Assembly (NCBI GenBank): GCA_004293365.1
Contig: RDYN01000054.1
Coordinates: 1 to 37,041, forward strand
DNA: 37,041 nucleotides
From: Oscillatoriales cyanobacterium
GTDB lineage: Bacteria > Cyanobacteriota > Cyanobacteriia > Cyanobacteriales > Microcoleaceae
Direction: 5' to 3'
Positions within the stretch are counted from its first letter, which is position 1, and each line of letters opens with the position of its first letter. The notes beneath the pieces are model-generated. The model was not told the origin of the DNA. It saw nothing but the letters and a program-made list of their open reading frames with translations, and did not search any database. Positions 7,744 through 16,040 of this stretch are shown piece after piece. Made by a program: the position numbers and the translations under genes.

Positions 7744-7761
7744 TGTTAACATAAGTTAACA
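7744..7761. promoter_or_regulatory. Perfect inverted repeat TGTTAAC-N4-GTTAACA, candidate operator
   Basis: A 7-bp perfect dyad with a 4-base spacer lies 108 bp upstream of the FIST start and about 340 bp upstream of cp12, in the divergent intergenic region. The size suits a dimeric transcription factor. No factor is assigned. Confidence 0.4.
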
Positions 7762-8099
7762 TGAGTCTCGAATCAATCTGTTTAGTGTTAAAAGCCGCGT
7801 TCAGCGAAATCTTAAAAGATAAAGCTCAATACAGTTTGACACACCAACTTCGTGTAATGTTTTCATCAAAAGTCAGGTCGGCTCAACCTGCATTCATGCC
7901 TGTGGACTAGAACCCGCCGACGGGATCAGGGTAAAGCAGGACGTAAAGACGGCTGCTGCGATCGCAGTTATGGATGGTTTCTATCTGGGCTGCCACAGCA
8001 GCGCATCTCAAGCTAATATTAGTTGAGGTCGCCAGACAGAAACGGCAAGTCAAACACAAGCTAACATCCAAAAAGAAAACCTTTCATACCAACAACTTT
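7762..8099 (+). other. cp12 upstream region, no protein gene
   Basis: Between the dyad at 7744-7761 and cp12 there are small hairpins: CAGGT/ACCTG near 7873-7889 and CCCG/CGGG near 7914-7925. A reading frame upstream of cp12 can be extended back to 7974, but the added residues are unlike CP12, so it is treated as untranslated leader. No consensus promoter was picked with confidence. Confidence 0.4.
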
Positions 8100-8336
8100 A
8101 TGACAACAACACCCGCAGGCAACATCGAAGAAAAAATTGAAGAAGAACTAGAAAGCGCTCGTAGCGTCTGTGACTTGAAGGGCGCCACTTCCGGGGAATG
8201 TGCAGCAGCGTGGGACGCAGTTGAAGAACTGCAAGCTGAAGCTTCCCACCAAAAGCAAGTCAAACCTAAGAATTCTTTTGAAAAATATTGCGATGACAAT
8301 CCTGACGCTGCTGAGTGCCGCATCTACGACGAATAA
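8100..8336 (+). CDS. cp12: CP12, Calvin-cycle regulatory protein
   Basis: CP12 is a 78-residue intrinsically disordered protein. In its oxidised form it bridges GAPDH and phosphoribulokinase into an inactive complex in the dark, controlling the Calvin-Benson cycle redox-dependently. All hallmarks are visible: the N-terminal Cys pair (VCDLKGATSGEC), the core AAAWDAVEELQAE, and the C-terminal pair in YCDDNPDAAECRIYDE that docks on GAPDH. The length equals that of typical cyanobacterial CP12. The start at 8100 is the methionine giving that length; the Shine-Dalgarno is weak. The gene stands alone and ends in a strong terminator. Confidence 0.96.
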   Translation: MTTTPAGNIEEKIEEELESARSVCDLKGATSGECAAAWDAVEELQAEASHQKQVKPKNSFEKYCDDNPDAAECRIYDE

Positions 8337-8362
8337 ACGAGCAATTTAGCTCTATCCCTTCG

Positions 8363-8400
8363 ATCCCGCGCCGAAATTAACTTTTGGCGCGGGATTTTTT
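8363..8400 (+). terminator. Rho-independent terminator of cp12
   Basis: ATCCCGCGCC (8363-8372) pairs perfectly with GGCGCGGGAT (8386-8395), and six T follow, 27 bases after the cp12 stop. Confidence 0.93.
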
Positions 8401-8434
8401 CATCGGTTTATCAATTACCTTGACAAGAAGACCG

Positions 8435-8594
8435 GGCGGTTGAAACCGCGTCTACACGAGACTTTACCCGGATGGTGCGCGGGTTGAAGAACCGACGCTG
8501 AAAATTACGCGATCTTTTTCTTCAGTCGGCGTCCGGCGGACTACCCTTCGGGAAGGCTAACGCCTACGTTTTTATAGACGCGGTTTCAACCGCC
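8435..8594. mobile_element. MITE-like element with 20-bp perfect terminal inverted repeats
   Basis: GGCGGTTGAAACCGCGTCTA at 8435-8454 is repeated perfectly in reverse complement at 8575-8594, giving a 160-bp element with no reading frame. The interior holds GCGGACTACCCTTCGGGAAG and neighbouring sequence of a kind widely repeated in filamentous cyanobacterial genomes. The end sequence GGCGGTTGAAACCGC recurs at 27957-27971. Confidence 0.7.
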
Positions 8595-8670
8595 GTCCGA
8601 TCCTATCCCTGCTTTTTGAGCTTTTTTATAGTAAAATCTGTCACAAATAAGTGAGTATATTTTCCCAAAG

Positions 8671-9291
8671 ATGTTTAGTCTTTTATTGGCAGCCACCGGG
8701 CCTTGGTTTCAACCACTTGTGTGGATGGATTACCGGTTATCTGTGTTATTAACCGTTTCGATCCCCCTGGTAGTGGTGATTTGGGCTGTTTTTGCCAAGG
8801 CTGATGCGATCGCCCGTTTGTTGATGATTTATTGGCGGGTGGCGAGTTTGTTGGCAATTACACTTTACCTGATGATGGCTGCACTGCCTATCAGCTTTGT
8901 GTCGTCGGTGATGGGGAGGGCTTTGATTCCTGCTTGTCTGTGGTTTTGGGAAGATTTAAACGACGAAATTGCCGATCGACCGCAGTCGTCTTTAAAGCTG
9001 GCTTTTACAGCTTGGCGGTGGGCGATTACTGTTTACAGCGGTTTGGGCGCTCTAGCTCAAATTCCCTTCTTAACCTGTGCCTTTAAATCTCAAATTCAAG
9101 TAATCGACGAACCTTTTTGCAGCGTTTGGTTTGACCCGCCTTGGCTGTACAAACAGATGTTTCATGCTAAAGCAAACCCTCAATTTTTGGGATTTTTAGG
9201 TTTGACAGGTTTAGCAATTTATGTAGTTTACTTATCATACTTTGTCCTAATTAGATTGGGCAAACAAGGCAGATCTGCCACAGGAAATTAA
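8671..9291 (+). CDS. DUF3177-type polytopic membrane protein
   Basis: This 206-residue protein of unknown function has about five hydrophobic segments (roughly residues 28-43, 50-85, 108-130 and 170-195). It begins with the pattern seen in the cyanobacterial DUF3177 family (PLVWMDYRLSVLLTVSIPL). LPISFVSSVMGRALIPACLW lies in the middle, and a loop with two Cys residues (LTCAF, PFCSVWFDPPW) may face the lumen or periplasm. The family is largely restricted to cyanobacteria. It lies on the same strand as, and 107 bp upstream of, the HD-like gene. No role is assigned. Confidence 0.65.
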   Translation: MFSLLLAATGPWFQPLVWMDYRLSVLLTVSIPLVVVIWAVFAKADAIARLLMIYWRVASLLAITLYLMMAALPISFVSSVMGRALIPACLWFWEDLNDEIADRPQSSLKLAFTAWRWAITVYSGLGALAQIPFLTCAFKSQIQVIDEPFCSVWFDPPWLYKQMFHAKANPQFLGFLGLTGLAIYVVYLSYFVLIRLGKQGRSATGN

Positions 9292-9398
9292 ATCGCTTTA
9301 CAGGAAGTATTTGCTTTCTAAATTTCGGTGTCAGTCTTCAAAAAAACTCAAAAACAAAAAACGGGGTACATTTACGAAAAAATAAAGAGAAGAATAGG

Positions 9399-10871
9399 AT
9401 GGTTGAAGTGGGTGTAATGTTAGTGGAAAAGACTGTGATTGATAGCAAAGAAGCGTATTTACAGTGCTTAGAAAAGCTAATTTGGGCGATCGCTCGCCTC
9501 AAGGTAGAAGTCGAACCCACCGAACTAGCTCGGATTGCCGAACTGATCGTTCAGCCGATGACCGGGCCCTGGCGCTTTTTCCATACTCCCGAACATATTT
9601 TTGAAGTCGGGGGAAATGAAGATGCGATCGAGGTTTTGGCCGCTTTATTTCACGATATCGTCTACGTGCAAGTCGATCGCAGCATTAACTTTAACGTCAG
9701 CTACTACATCACTCCTGTCACCAAAGAGGTTAACAAACAGCTACGGATTCGGGAGCAATCTGAACTCTCTGCCGATGCTACCTTAGAAATGGTAATGCTC
9801 GTATTCGGTTTTGTACCCGGAGAAGTGCTCAATCCCTTCGCCGGACAAAACGAATTTCTCAGCGCTTTGGTTGCAGCAAAAGCTCTCGAACCATTTCTCA
9901 AGCCCGAGCAATTGCTTCAAATTGTCGCCTGCATAGAAGAAACAATTCCGTTTCGCTCCGCCGAGTGGGGAGTAACCCCAACAGGGCGCCTTTATGACCG
10001 CTTGCAAGCAATAACTAGCCTATTTCACCTCAGTTTAACTGATGAGGAAATGCGGGAAACCGTGAAAAAAGCTGTGCGAATTGCCAACCGAGATGTAATT
10101 AGTTTTGCTCACGAAAGTTCAGCCCATTTTTTGGCAAATACCTGGAATTTATTACCGGAAACTAATCACAATATTACCAGCTACGGTTTTTATACGGTTC
10201 GCGACTACAGAGTTGCTTTGCTGAAGATGGAGGGTTTTCTGACTTATCTCAAGCCCGAGGTGATTTTTCGGCAGTTTGACGCTTCCCCAGACGATCGCAC
10301 ATATCAACGCTGGGAAACTACCGCTAGGCACAATCTCGAAATTGCCGAGCTTTATCTGGGGTGCAAACTTGTCGCGATCGCCCTGCTAGAAGCCCTTTCT
10401 TCAGGTTTGGGACTCGATGTTTCTCTGGCGATGATGATGGGAGAATTGCCAGATAGAGCCGATAAAGGCATCCGTCTGGAAAGCTTTTTTCCAGAAATAG
10501 ACAAACCTCACCAACCTCAAACTGCTTTAGAAACAGAAGTATTCAATTTATTAGAAAATGGGCGGGCGAAAAGCACTTCTAATACCGATTTGGAAAACTC
10601 CCCCCTAGCAACGTTTATGGTCAAAATTGTGGGCTTTGACGAAATGCGCTATCAGTGCGATCGGGCTAAGGAACTTTTTAGGGCAAATCTGGCAGCCGAT
10701 GACTTTATTACCGACTTTAACCCCATCGTTACAGAAATTGTCGTTGACTCAATTCTCAAGTTGTTTGAAAGCCGCAAATCTACTATCTACCGATACTACG
10801 ATATCACTTCTGAGTTAAAGTCCAAACCCCAGACCAATTCTCCGGTACGCCCCTCTCAATCAAATTGTTGA
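9399..10871 (+). CDS. HD-superfamily metal-dependent phosphohydrolase-like protein
   Basis: The 490-residue protein carries an HD-type signature in its N-terminal part: FHTPEHIFEV (H62, H66) and LAALFHDIVYVQVD (H85, D86), the arrangement found in stand-alone predicted HD phosphohydrolases (COG4339-like). It is more than twice as long as that family. The middle and C-terminal parts (about 200-490, helical, with EMRETVKKAVRIANRDVISF) are not recognised. The start may be the ATG at 9399, preceded by AGAGAAG, or the ATG at 9417. The substrate is unknown. Its last 68 bases overlap, tail to tail, the 3' end of the minus-strand kinase/cyclase gene. Confidence 0.6.
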   Translation: MVEVGVMLVEKTVIDSKEAYLQCLEKLIWAIARLKVEVEPTELARIAELIVQPMTGPWRFFHTPEHIFEVGGNEDAIEVLAALFHDIVYVQVDRSINFNVSYYITPVTKEVNKQLRIREQSELSADATLEMVMLVFGFVPGEVLNPFAGQNEFLSALVAAKALEPFLKPEQLLQIVACIEETIPFRSAEWGVTPTGRLYDRLQAITSLFHLSLTDEEMRETVKKAVRIANRDVISFAHESSAHFLANTWNLLPETNHNITSYGFYTVRDYRVALLKMEGFLTYLKPEVIFRQFDASPDDRTYQRWETTARHNLEIAELYLGCKLVAIALLEALSSGLGLDVSLAMMMGELPDRADKGIRLESFFPEIDKPHQPQTALETEVFNLLENGRAKSTSNTDLENSPLATFMVKIVGFDEMRYQCDRAKELFRANLAADDFITDFNPIVTEIVVDSILKLFESRKSTIYRYYDITSELKSKPQTNSPVRPSQSNC

Positions 10872-13800
10872 CTCGCTCCAAATACAGTGCAGCCGTTTTA
10901 TCGTCGGGATTAACGGCTAAAACTTGATAAAAACAGATTTTAGCCGCCTTAAATTCGTGACAGCGATAATGTTCTAAACCCCGTTCAAAATCAGTCTGAG
11001 TTTGTAACTTCATTTCCCTGAGCAACTCTATTTCCCCATCGAGGACTTCATAGATAGAAATTGGCTGCTGTTTGCCCTTAACAATTACTCTATCTAAAAA
11101 ACGGATTTGATACTGTTCGCGATCCGTCAAATTATCCAAAACTTTCTCCGAAATTATCAAAGATACTCCATATAACTTAGTAAGACTTTCCAGACGAGAG
11201 GCTAAATTGACATTATCCGAAAAAGCATCTCCCTGCATTCTCTCCGCTTCCCCAACTATGCCCACCATCATGTGCCCGAAATTCACTCCTACCCCGACTT
11301 GAATCGGTTGAAAGCCGCTGCGTGCGCGATCGGCATTATATTCGTACACTTGTTGCAGTTTAGCAATTCCACCTTTGACAGCATCGTCAGCACCGTTGGG
11401 AAAAACAGCCATCATCCCATCTCCTAAATACTTGACAATAAAGCCCTGATGTTCTCTAATTTTCGGACTTACTTCTCGCAAATAAGCATTAACAAAGTCA
11501 AAGTTTTGCTGCGGAGTCATCGTTTCGGAAAGAGCAGTAAAGGAGCGAATATCGCTAAACATGACTGCCATTTCTTTGCTGACGTGATTGCCTAATTGGA
11601 TATCGACAATGCTTTCTTTTTTCAGAAAGTCTAAGAAAGCATCGGGGAAAAATCGCCCGTAGGCGCTATTAGTTTGCGATAAGTTAATGTGAGACTTAAT
11701 TCTGGTTAACAGTTCGTCTTTCGAGAAGGGTTTAGTTAGATAGTCATTCGCTCCGAATTGAAATCCTGATATTAAGTCTGATACTTGATTTTTGGCAGTT
11801 AGCATCACTACGGGCAACTCGTGAGATGGGTATTTCTCTCTGAGTTTGGCGCAGACTTCATAACCCGACATTCTCGGCATCATGATGTCAAGAATGATTA
11901 AGTCAAAATGCACCCCGCTTTCCAAGAGTGATAAGGCTTGTTCGCCGTTGAGTGCCTGAATGACACTGTAATTTTGTAGAGAAAGCTGATTGTTTAAAAC
12001 TTGCAGGTTAATCGGATCGTCGTCAACTATCAGAAGTTTAAATTTTTCGACTTCTAATAGCGCAGTGGCTTGCTCTAATGGATTCGGAGCGGGTTTAGGC
12101 AAATTCCAATCGCAGGATAAATAAGTTTTATTTCTGTTGTTTTCTGATTCAGAATCCTGAGTTGGCGCTGCTAGCTGCTGATTGATTCCGGATTCGCTAG
12201 GATGAATGGTTTCGGGAGAAACAGGCAGGGTAAAGGTGAAACGCGAACCCATGCCGATTTTGGATTCTGCGTATATTTTGCCGCCGTGGAGTTCGACAAA
12301 TTGTTTGGAGAGTGTTAAACCTAAGCCTGTGCCTCCGTATTGCCTGATTGTGGAACCGTCGCCTTGTTCAAATGGTTCAAAAATGCGATCGAGATTCGCG
12401 ACAGAAATTCCGATTCCTGTGTCGGAAACCGTGACAGCTATTTGAAAATCTGGGCTTGATGCTGGGAGATTTGACGGGGAGACTCCCAGAGATGTTTCGC
12501 CGTTGGTATCTACAATTGCTGCTGATATTTTTACTGTACCGGATTCCGTAAATTTAATCGCATTTCCAATTAAATTGTAGAGGATTTGTTGCAGGCGGTT
12601 TTCGTCAGCCAAAACTAATGGTAAATCTGAATCGATCGCATTAATTAATTGCAAATCTTTGCCAGCAGTTAAAGGTTGGCAAACGGTAACAATCACTTCG
12701 ACAATCGACCTCAATCCTACACTCTGAATCTGCAATTCTAGTTTCTGATTTTTGAGTTGGGCAAAGTCGAGAATATTGTCAACAAGTTCGTTGAGCCGCC
12801 TGCCGCTGCTGGCAATCATTGAGAGATTTTGTTGTTGAATTTCGGATAACGTTCCGGTGGCGCCGTCAATCATTGATTCGGCAATGCCGATCATTCCGTT
12901 AAGGGGCGTTCGCAATTCGTGGGAAGTGTTGGCTAAGAATTCGTCTTTGAGTTTGTCGAGTTGCTGCAATTCTAGATTCTGATTTTCTAGGGTATTGAAG
13001 GATATTTGCAGTTGAGATGCCATGCTGGTAAAGGATTTGGCTAGCTGGCCTACTTCGTCGGCGCGATCGAGATCCAGCTCAACTTTGTGATCCCATTCTC
13101 CTCCCGCAAGGTTTTTGGCTGCTGCGTTTAATCCCAGAATTGGCTTTGCGATCGATCGCGCTGTCAAACTGCCAATAATTATTGATAGAATTAGAGCAGC
13201 GATACAAAGTAAAATAGTGCTGCGGGTGTTGCTGTTGATTTCATCCATGAAATCGTTTTCGGGAATCACTACCACCACCAACCAATCCAGTCCTACCTGG
13301 TCTTTATAGGACAGAATATGTACAAAATTAGACTGATTGTTAAATTTAAATTGTAGCTTTTTTGGTGGCTCAACTAAGCTCAATTTAAAACTACTAATGA
13401 TGTGCTTTGCTGCCGATGCAGTTAAGGGATTTGTGCTATCAAGTGCTTGCAGGCGCTGAAACTTGCCGCTGGCGTCAGTAATGTAGGGTTTTTCCTCCGT
13501 CGAACTGCCAACTATTGCGCCCGATCGCTCCATAATAAATACCTGACCCGATCGACTAATTTTGATTTTTCTAAGAAAATCGCTAATTTGACCCAAAAGA
13601 ATATCGACTGCCATGATGCCGCGAAAGTCGCCCTGAGTATCATAAAATGGCTGAGCCACCGTGATTCCCAAATCGCCTTGAAAAAATGTATAAATCGCAG
13701 TCCATATCGGTGATTCTGCTGCGGTTGCACCAATATACCAAGGGCGAGTTCGCAAGTCATAAGTTGGTTCAAAACGCAACAGCTTCGTTCGCTCGCCGAA

Positions 13801-14265
13801 AGCATCTAGCTCATAAAAAGAACGTCGGGGAAAATCTTCTGTAATTCTGGTAACTAATTGACCCGATTCCTCTCGACTAACTCCAATAAACTGACCTTCT
13901 TTCGTCCCTAAATAGATTTGACGCACCGATGAAAATATTTTTACCTGCTGCCAAAAGGATCGCTCAGTTTCTCCAATATTTTGTGGTGTAAGTTTCCCCA
14001 GTTGAGCTGCACCTGCGTTGAGTTGGACGATATTGTAAGGTTTTTCTAAGTAATGCGCGAGGTGTTCTTGAATGCGCCCACTGATTTCGCCCTGCAAGTT
14101 GTCTGCGAGTTTTTGAACTGCTTGTTGTCCATTTTTGAACGACAAATATCCAACTATACTGACTACCGCGAAAGTTTGCATCACGAATGGCAATGTCAGG
14201 GCTAAACGGAGGGGCATAGTACCAGATATTTTTGCGATCGATCTGCTAATTATTTTCGCTAACAT
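10804..14265 (-). CDS. Hybrid sensor histidine kinase / response regulator / adenylate cyclase (paralogue 1)
   Basis: This 1153-residue inner-membrane sensor combines a full phosphorelay with cAMP synthesis. In order: transmembrane helix (about 18-42), periplasmic double-Cache sensor (about 45-345), second helix (about 352-372), HAMP (about 372-425), HisKA with [10 protein letters not shown] (H449), HATPase_c ([23 protein letters not shown]), receiver (KLLIVDDDP, phosphoacceptor D793 in LDIMMPRMSG, K in LTKPF), class III cyclase with metal aspartates D905 (SDIRSF) and D949 (KYLGDGMMAVFP), and a TPR-like tail ending GVPENWSGV. The Lys before GDG and the Asp in SDNVNLASR favour ATP over GTP. 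No catalytic residue appears lost. It resembles cyanobacterial CyaC but lacks an N-terminal receiver. The sensed ligand is unknown. Confidence 0.9.
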   Translation of the reverse strand: MLAKIISRSIAKISGTMPLRLALTLPFVMQTFAVVSIVGYLSFKNGQQAVQKLADNLQGEISGRIQEHLAHYLEKPYNIVQLNAGAAQLGKLTPQNIGETERSFWQQVKIFSSVRQIYLGTKEGQFIGVSREESGQLVTRITEDFPRRSFYELDAFGERTKLLRFEPTYDLRTRPWYIGATAAESPIWTAIYTFFQGDLGITVAQPFYDTQGDFRGIMAVDILLGQISDFLRKIKISRSGQVFIMERSGAIVGSSTEEKPYITDASGKFQRLQALDSTNPLTASAAKHIISSFKLSLVEPPKKLQFKFNNQSNFVHILSYKDQVGLDWLVVVVIPENDFMDEINSNTRSTILLCIAALILSIIIGSLTARSIAKPILGLNAAAKNLAGGEWDHKVELDLDRADEVGQLAKSFTSMASQLQISFNTLENQNLELQQLDKLKDEFLANTSHELRTPLNGMIGIAESMIDGATGTLSEIQQQNLSMIASSGRRLNELVDNILDFAQLKNQKLELQIQSVGLRSIVEVIVTVCQPLTAGKDLQLINAIDSDLPLVLADENRLQQILYNLIGNAIKFTESGTVKISAAIVDTNGETSLGVSPSNLPASSPDFQIAVTVSDTGIGISVANLDRIFEPFEQGDGSTIRQYGGTGLGLTLSKQFVELHGGKIYAESKIGMGSRFTFTLPVSPETIHPSESGINQQLAAPTQDSESENNRNKTYLSCDWNLPKPAPNPLEQATALLEVEKFKLLIVDDDPINLQVLNNQLSLQNYSVIQALNGEQALSLLESGVHFDLIILDIMMPRMSGYEVCAKLREKYPSHELPVVMLTAKNQVSDLISGFQFGANDYLTKPFSKDELLTRIKSHINLSQTNSAYGRFFPDAFLDFLKKESIVDIQLGNHVSKEMAVMFSDIRSFTALSETMTPQQNFDFVNAYLREVSPKIREHQGFIVKYLGDGMMAVFPNGADDAVKGGIAKLQQVYEYNADRARSGFQPIQVGVGVNFGHMMVGIVGEAERMQGDAFSDNVNLASRLESLTKLYGVSLIISEKVLDNLTDREQYQIRFLDRVIVKGKQQPISIYEVLDGEIELLREMKLQTQTDFERGLEHYRCHEFKAAKICFYQVLAVNPDDKTAALYLERVNNLIERGVPENWSGVWTLTQK

Positions 14266-14736
14266 AATAAATAGTCTAACTTCTCAGAGATCCAGCCCAA
14301 ATCCGCAGATTGTTGCATTTGAGCGTAATTAGTAATTAGTTTCAGCTAATTGGCGATCGCGAATTCCGCCCAAATTAGCAATACCGGCTGCGTGATGTAA
14401 TAAAAAGCACCGAGTCAAATATAGGCAAATTCCCCGATAGAACGCATTGTACCTCATGATATAAATCTCCGCTACACAATTATTCCCTGCAACTTTACAT
14501 AATCAAGTTCTGCCTCGTAGAATGTCTAATTAAGTCAACCCTCAACCCTCAACCCTCAACATCCATTTGTTACATCCATTAAATACATTATCGAACCTCC
14601 TTTCTGCTGTCACTCATCTAAGCTACCTCAAACAAGCGTCACTACAAAAAGCGACTGTTAAACCACTTTCCACCACAGCTACAACTAGGGAATAGCAGGT
14701 TCAAACAACTGCAAACCACTAATTTCCAATAAAACA
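14266..14736. other. Divergent intergenic region between kinase 1 and the PGBD genes
   Basis: It contains a short TCAACCC heptamer array (14535-14560) and AT-rich stretches. The last 40 bases before the first PGBD start are repeated before the second copy. No consensus promoter could be assigned, although both flanking genes must be transcribed from here. Confidence 0.5.
14535..14560. repeat. TCAACCC heptamer tandem repeat
   Basis: Three perfect TCAACCC units plus a partial TCAAC: a third heptamer family in this window, distinct in sequence from AGTCATT and CTTCCTT. Confidence 0.85.
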
Positions 14737-15018
14737 ATGCAAACCACAAACCAAACTCAAGCTCAATTACCGATGTGCTATTCCTTGCCCACACTGCAAC
14801 GAAATGATAGCAGCCCTGCCCCCAATAAAGACGTGCGCTTTCTCCAACAATCCTTAGTTAAAAAAGGATATCCCGTAGTAAATGATGGATTCTTCGGCGC
14901 CAAAACCGAGCAAGCAGTCATCAACTTTCAAAAGAAAAATAAGATTGCTGTAGATGGCATTGTTGGCCAGCAAACTTGGAATAAATTAGGCGCTTGCGTT
15001 AACGAACCTCCTTGTTAG
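14737..15018 (+). CDS. Small peptidoglycan-binding domain protein (tandem copy 1)
   Basis: The 93-residue protein is almost entirely one PG_binding_1 domain (about 32-87: DVRFLQQSLVKKGYPV, DGFFGAKTEQAVINFQKKNK, VDGIVGQQTWNKLG). Such domains bind peptidoglycan and normally accompany a hydrolase. Here there is no enzyme domain and no signal peptide, so export or a different use (for example as a phage-like or contractile-machinery component) is open. It has three Cys (CYSLP, GACVNEPPC). The ATG is preceded by CCAATAAAACA without a clear Shine-Dalgarno; the same leader precedes copy 2. Confidence 0.85.
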   Translation: MQTTNQTQAQLPMCYSLPTLQRNDSSPAPNKDVRFLQQSLVKKGYPVVNDGFFGAKTEQAVINFQKKNKIAVDGIVGQQTWNKLGACVNEPPC

Positions 15019-15090
15019 AACACTGCCAACATTTTCTTTCGCTTCTCTGCTTTCCAAACAACTTGTAAACCACTAATTCCCAATAAAACA

Positions 15091-15372
15091 ATGCAAACCA
15101 AAAACCAAATTCAAGCTCAATTACCTATGTGCTATTCCTTGCCCACATTGCAACGAAATGATAGCAGCCCTGCCCCCAATAAAGACGTGCGCTATCTCCA
15201 ACAATCCTTAGTTAAAAAAGGATATCCCGTAGCAACTGATGGATTATTCGGCGCCAAAACCGAGCAAGCAGTCATCAACTTTCAAAAGAAAAATAAGATT
15301 GCTGTAGATGGCATTGTTGGTCAGCAAACTTGGACTAAATTAGGCGCTTGCGTTAGCGAACCTGCTTGTTAA
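15091..15372 (+). CDS. Small peptidoglycan-binding domain protein (tandem copy 2)
   Basis: A near-identical duplicate of the gene 72 bp upstream: same 93-residue length, with only a handful of substitutions (for example ATDGLFG for VNDGFFG, and a C-terminus CVSEPAC). The duplication includes the upstream leader with AAACCACTAATT and CAATAAAACA before the ATG. Near-identity at the DNA level, including silent positions, points to a recent tandem duplication or gene conversion. Confidence 0.85.
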   Translation: MQTKNQIQAQLPMCYSLPTLQRNDSSPAPNKDVRYLQQSLVKKGYPVATDGLFGAKTEQAVINFQKKNKIAVDGIVGQQTWTKLGACVSEPAC

Positions 15373-15442
15373 ATCACTGCCAACATTTTCCCGCACTTCT
15401 GTCTCGATCGCAACTTGCAAACAATAAATGGAGAATCCCACC

Positions 15443-15715
15443 ATGCAAACCACAAACGCAACTCGCCTTGAATTACCTTCCTGCCGTTATTTTCCCCTAC
15501 TCCAACGCAACGATGCTGTCACCCAAAATGAGGATGTCCGCTACCTTCAACGGCTTTTAAATGTCAGTGGAGCTTCCCTAAATACTGATGGATCGTTTGG
15601 CGCGAAAACCCAACAAGCAGTCATCAGTTTTCAACAGAAACAAAAAATCGCTGCTGATGGCATTGTCGGCCCGAAAACTTGGAATAAATTGGGCGTTTGT
15701 ACAACTGTATTTTAA
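15443..15715 (+). CDS. Small peptidoglycan-binding domain protein (tandem copy 3, diverged)
   Basis: The 90-residue third member has the same layout but is clearly diverged (LPSCRYFPLLQRND, DVRYLQRLLNVSGASLNTDG, FGAKTQQAVISFQQKQK, DGIVGPKTWNKLGVC). The ATG at 15443 is preferred over 15428 because GGAG lies 8-11 bases upstream and MQTTN matches the N-termini of copies 1 and 2. It ends the plus-strand cluster, and a terminator follows. Confidence 0.85.
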   Translation: MQTTNATRLELPSCRYFPLLQRNDAVTQNEDVRYLQRLLNVSGASLNTDGSFGAKTQQAVISFQQKQKIAADGIVGPKTWNKLGVCTTVF

Positions 15716-15743
15716 AGTTTGTACTACCATATTTTAGACAGAG

Positions 15744-15772
15744 TAGGGCGTGCCGTGCGCGCCCTATTTTTT
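15744..15772 (+). terminator. Rho-independent terminator of the PGBD cluster
   Basis: TAGGGCG (15744-15750) pairs with CGCCCTA (15760-15766), followed by six T, 28 bases after the third PGBD stop. Confidence 0.85.
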
Positions 15773-15836
15773 ATAGCAACCGCGCCCGACGCTGAGGACG
15801 TTTTTAATTGCTGACACCAAATGCGATCGATTCCGA

Positions 15837-15955
15837 AGCATCTCATTTTTGAAAAAAGCATTTTTTATTATAGTGCTGTCCCCGCTCAAAAAAGGTTCGT
15901 AGTACGTCAGTAGAGTCCGCTCTTTAAAAAATGCTTCTTGCAAAACTGAGATGCT
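15837..15955. mobile_element. MITE-like element with imperfect 31-bp inverted repeats
   Basis: The segment 15837-15867 and the reverse complement of 15925-15955 agree at about 27 of 31 positions (both arms carry AGCATCTCA and GCATTTTTTA). They enclose 57 bp containing GTTCGTAGTACGTCAGTAG. No transposase is encoded. A large RNA hairpin or a non-autonomous mobile element are both possible. Confidence 0.55.
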
Positions 15956-16040
15956 CCCCAACTAAAGTCTTCTTCCCGAATCCCTGTTTTTACCAGAAGA
16001 GCAAAGCCGAAGCGAACCCTCTTCCTTAGGATCGCTCCTG

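Noticed and set aside
7974..8099. 42-codon N-terminal extension of CP12
   Set aside because: CP12 proteins are about 75-80 residues and the extension has no similarity to transit peptides or CP12 fusions; cyanobacterial CP12 needs none.
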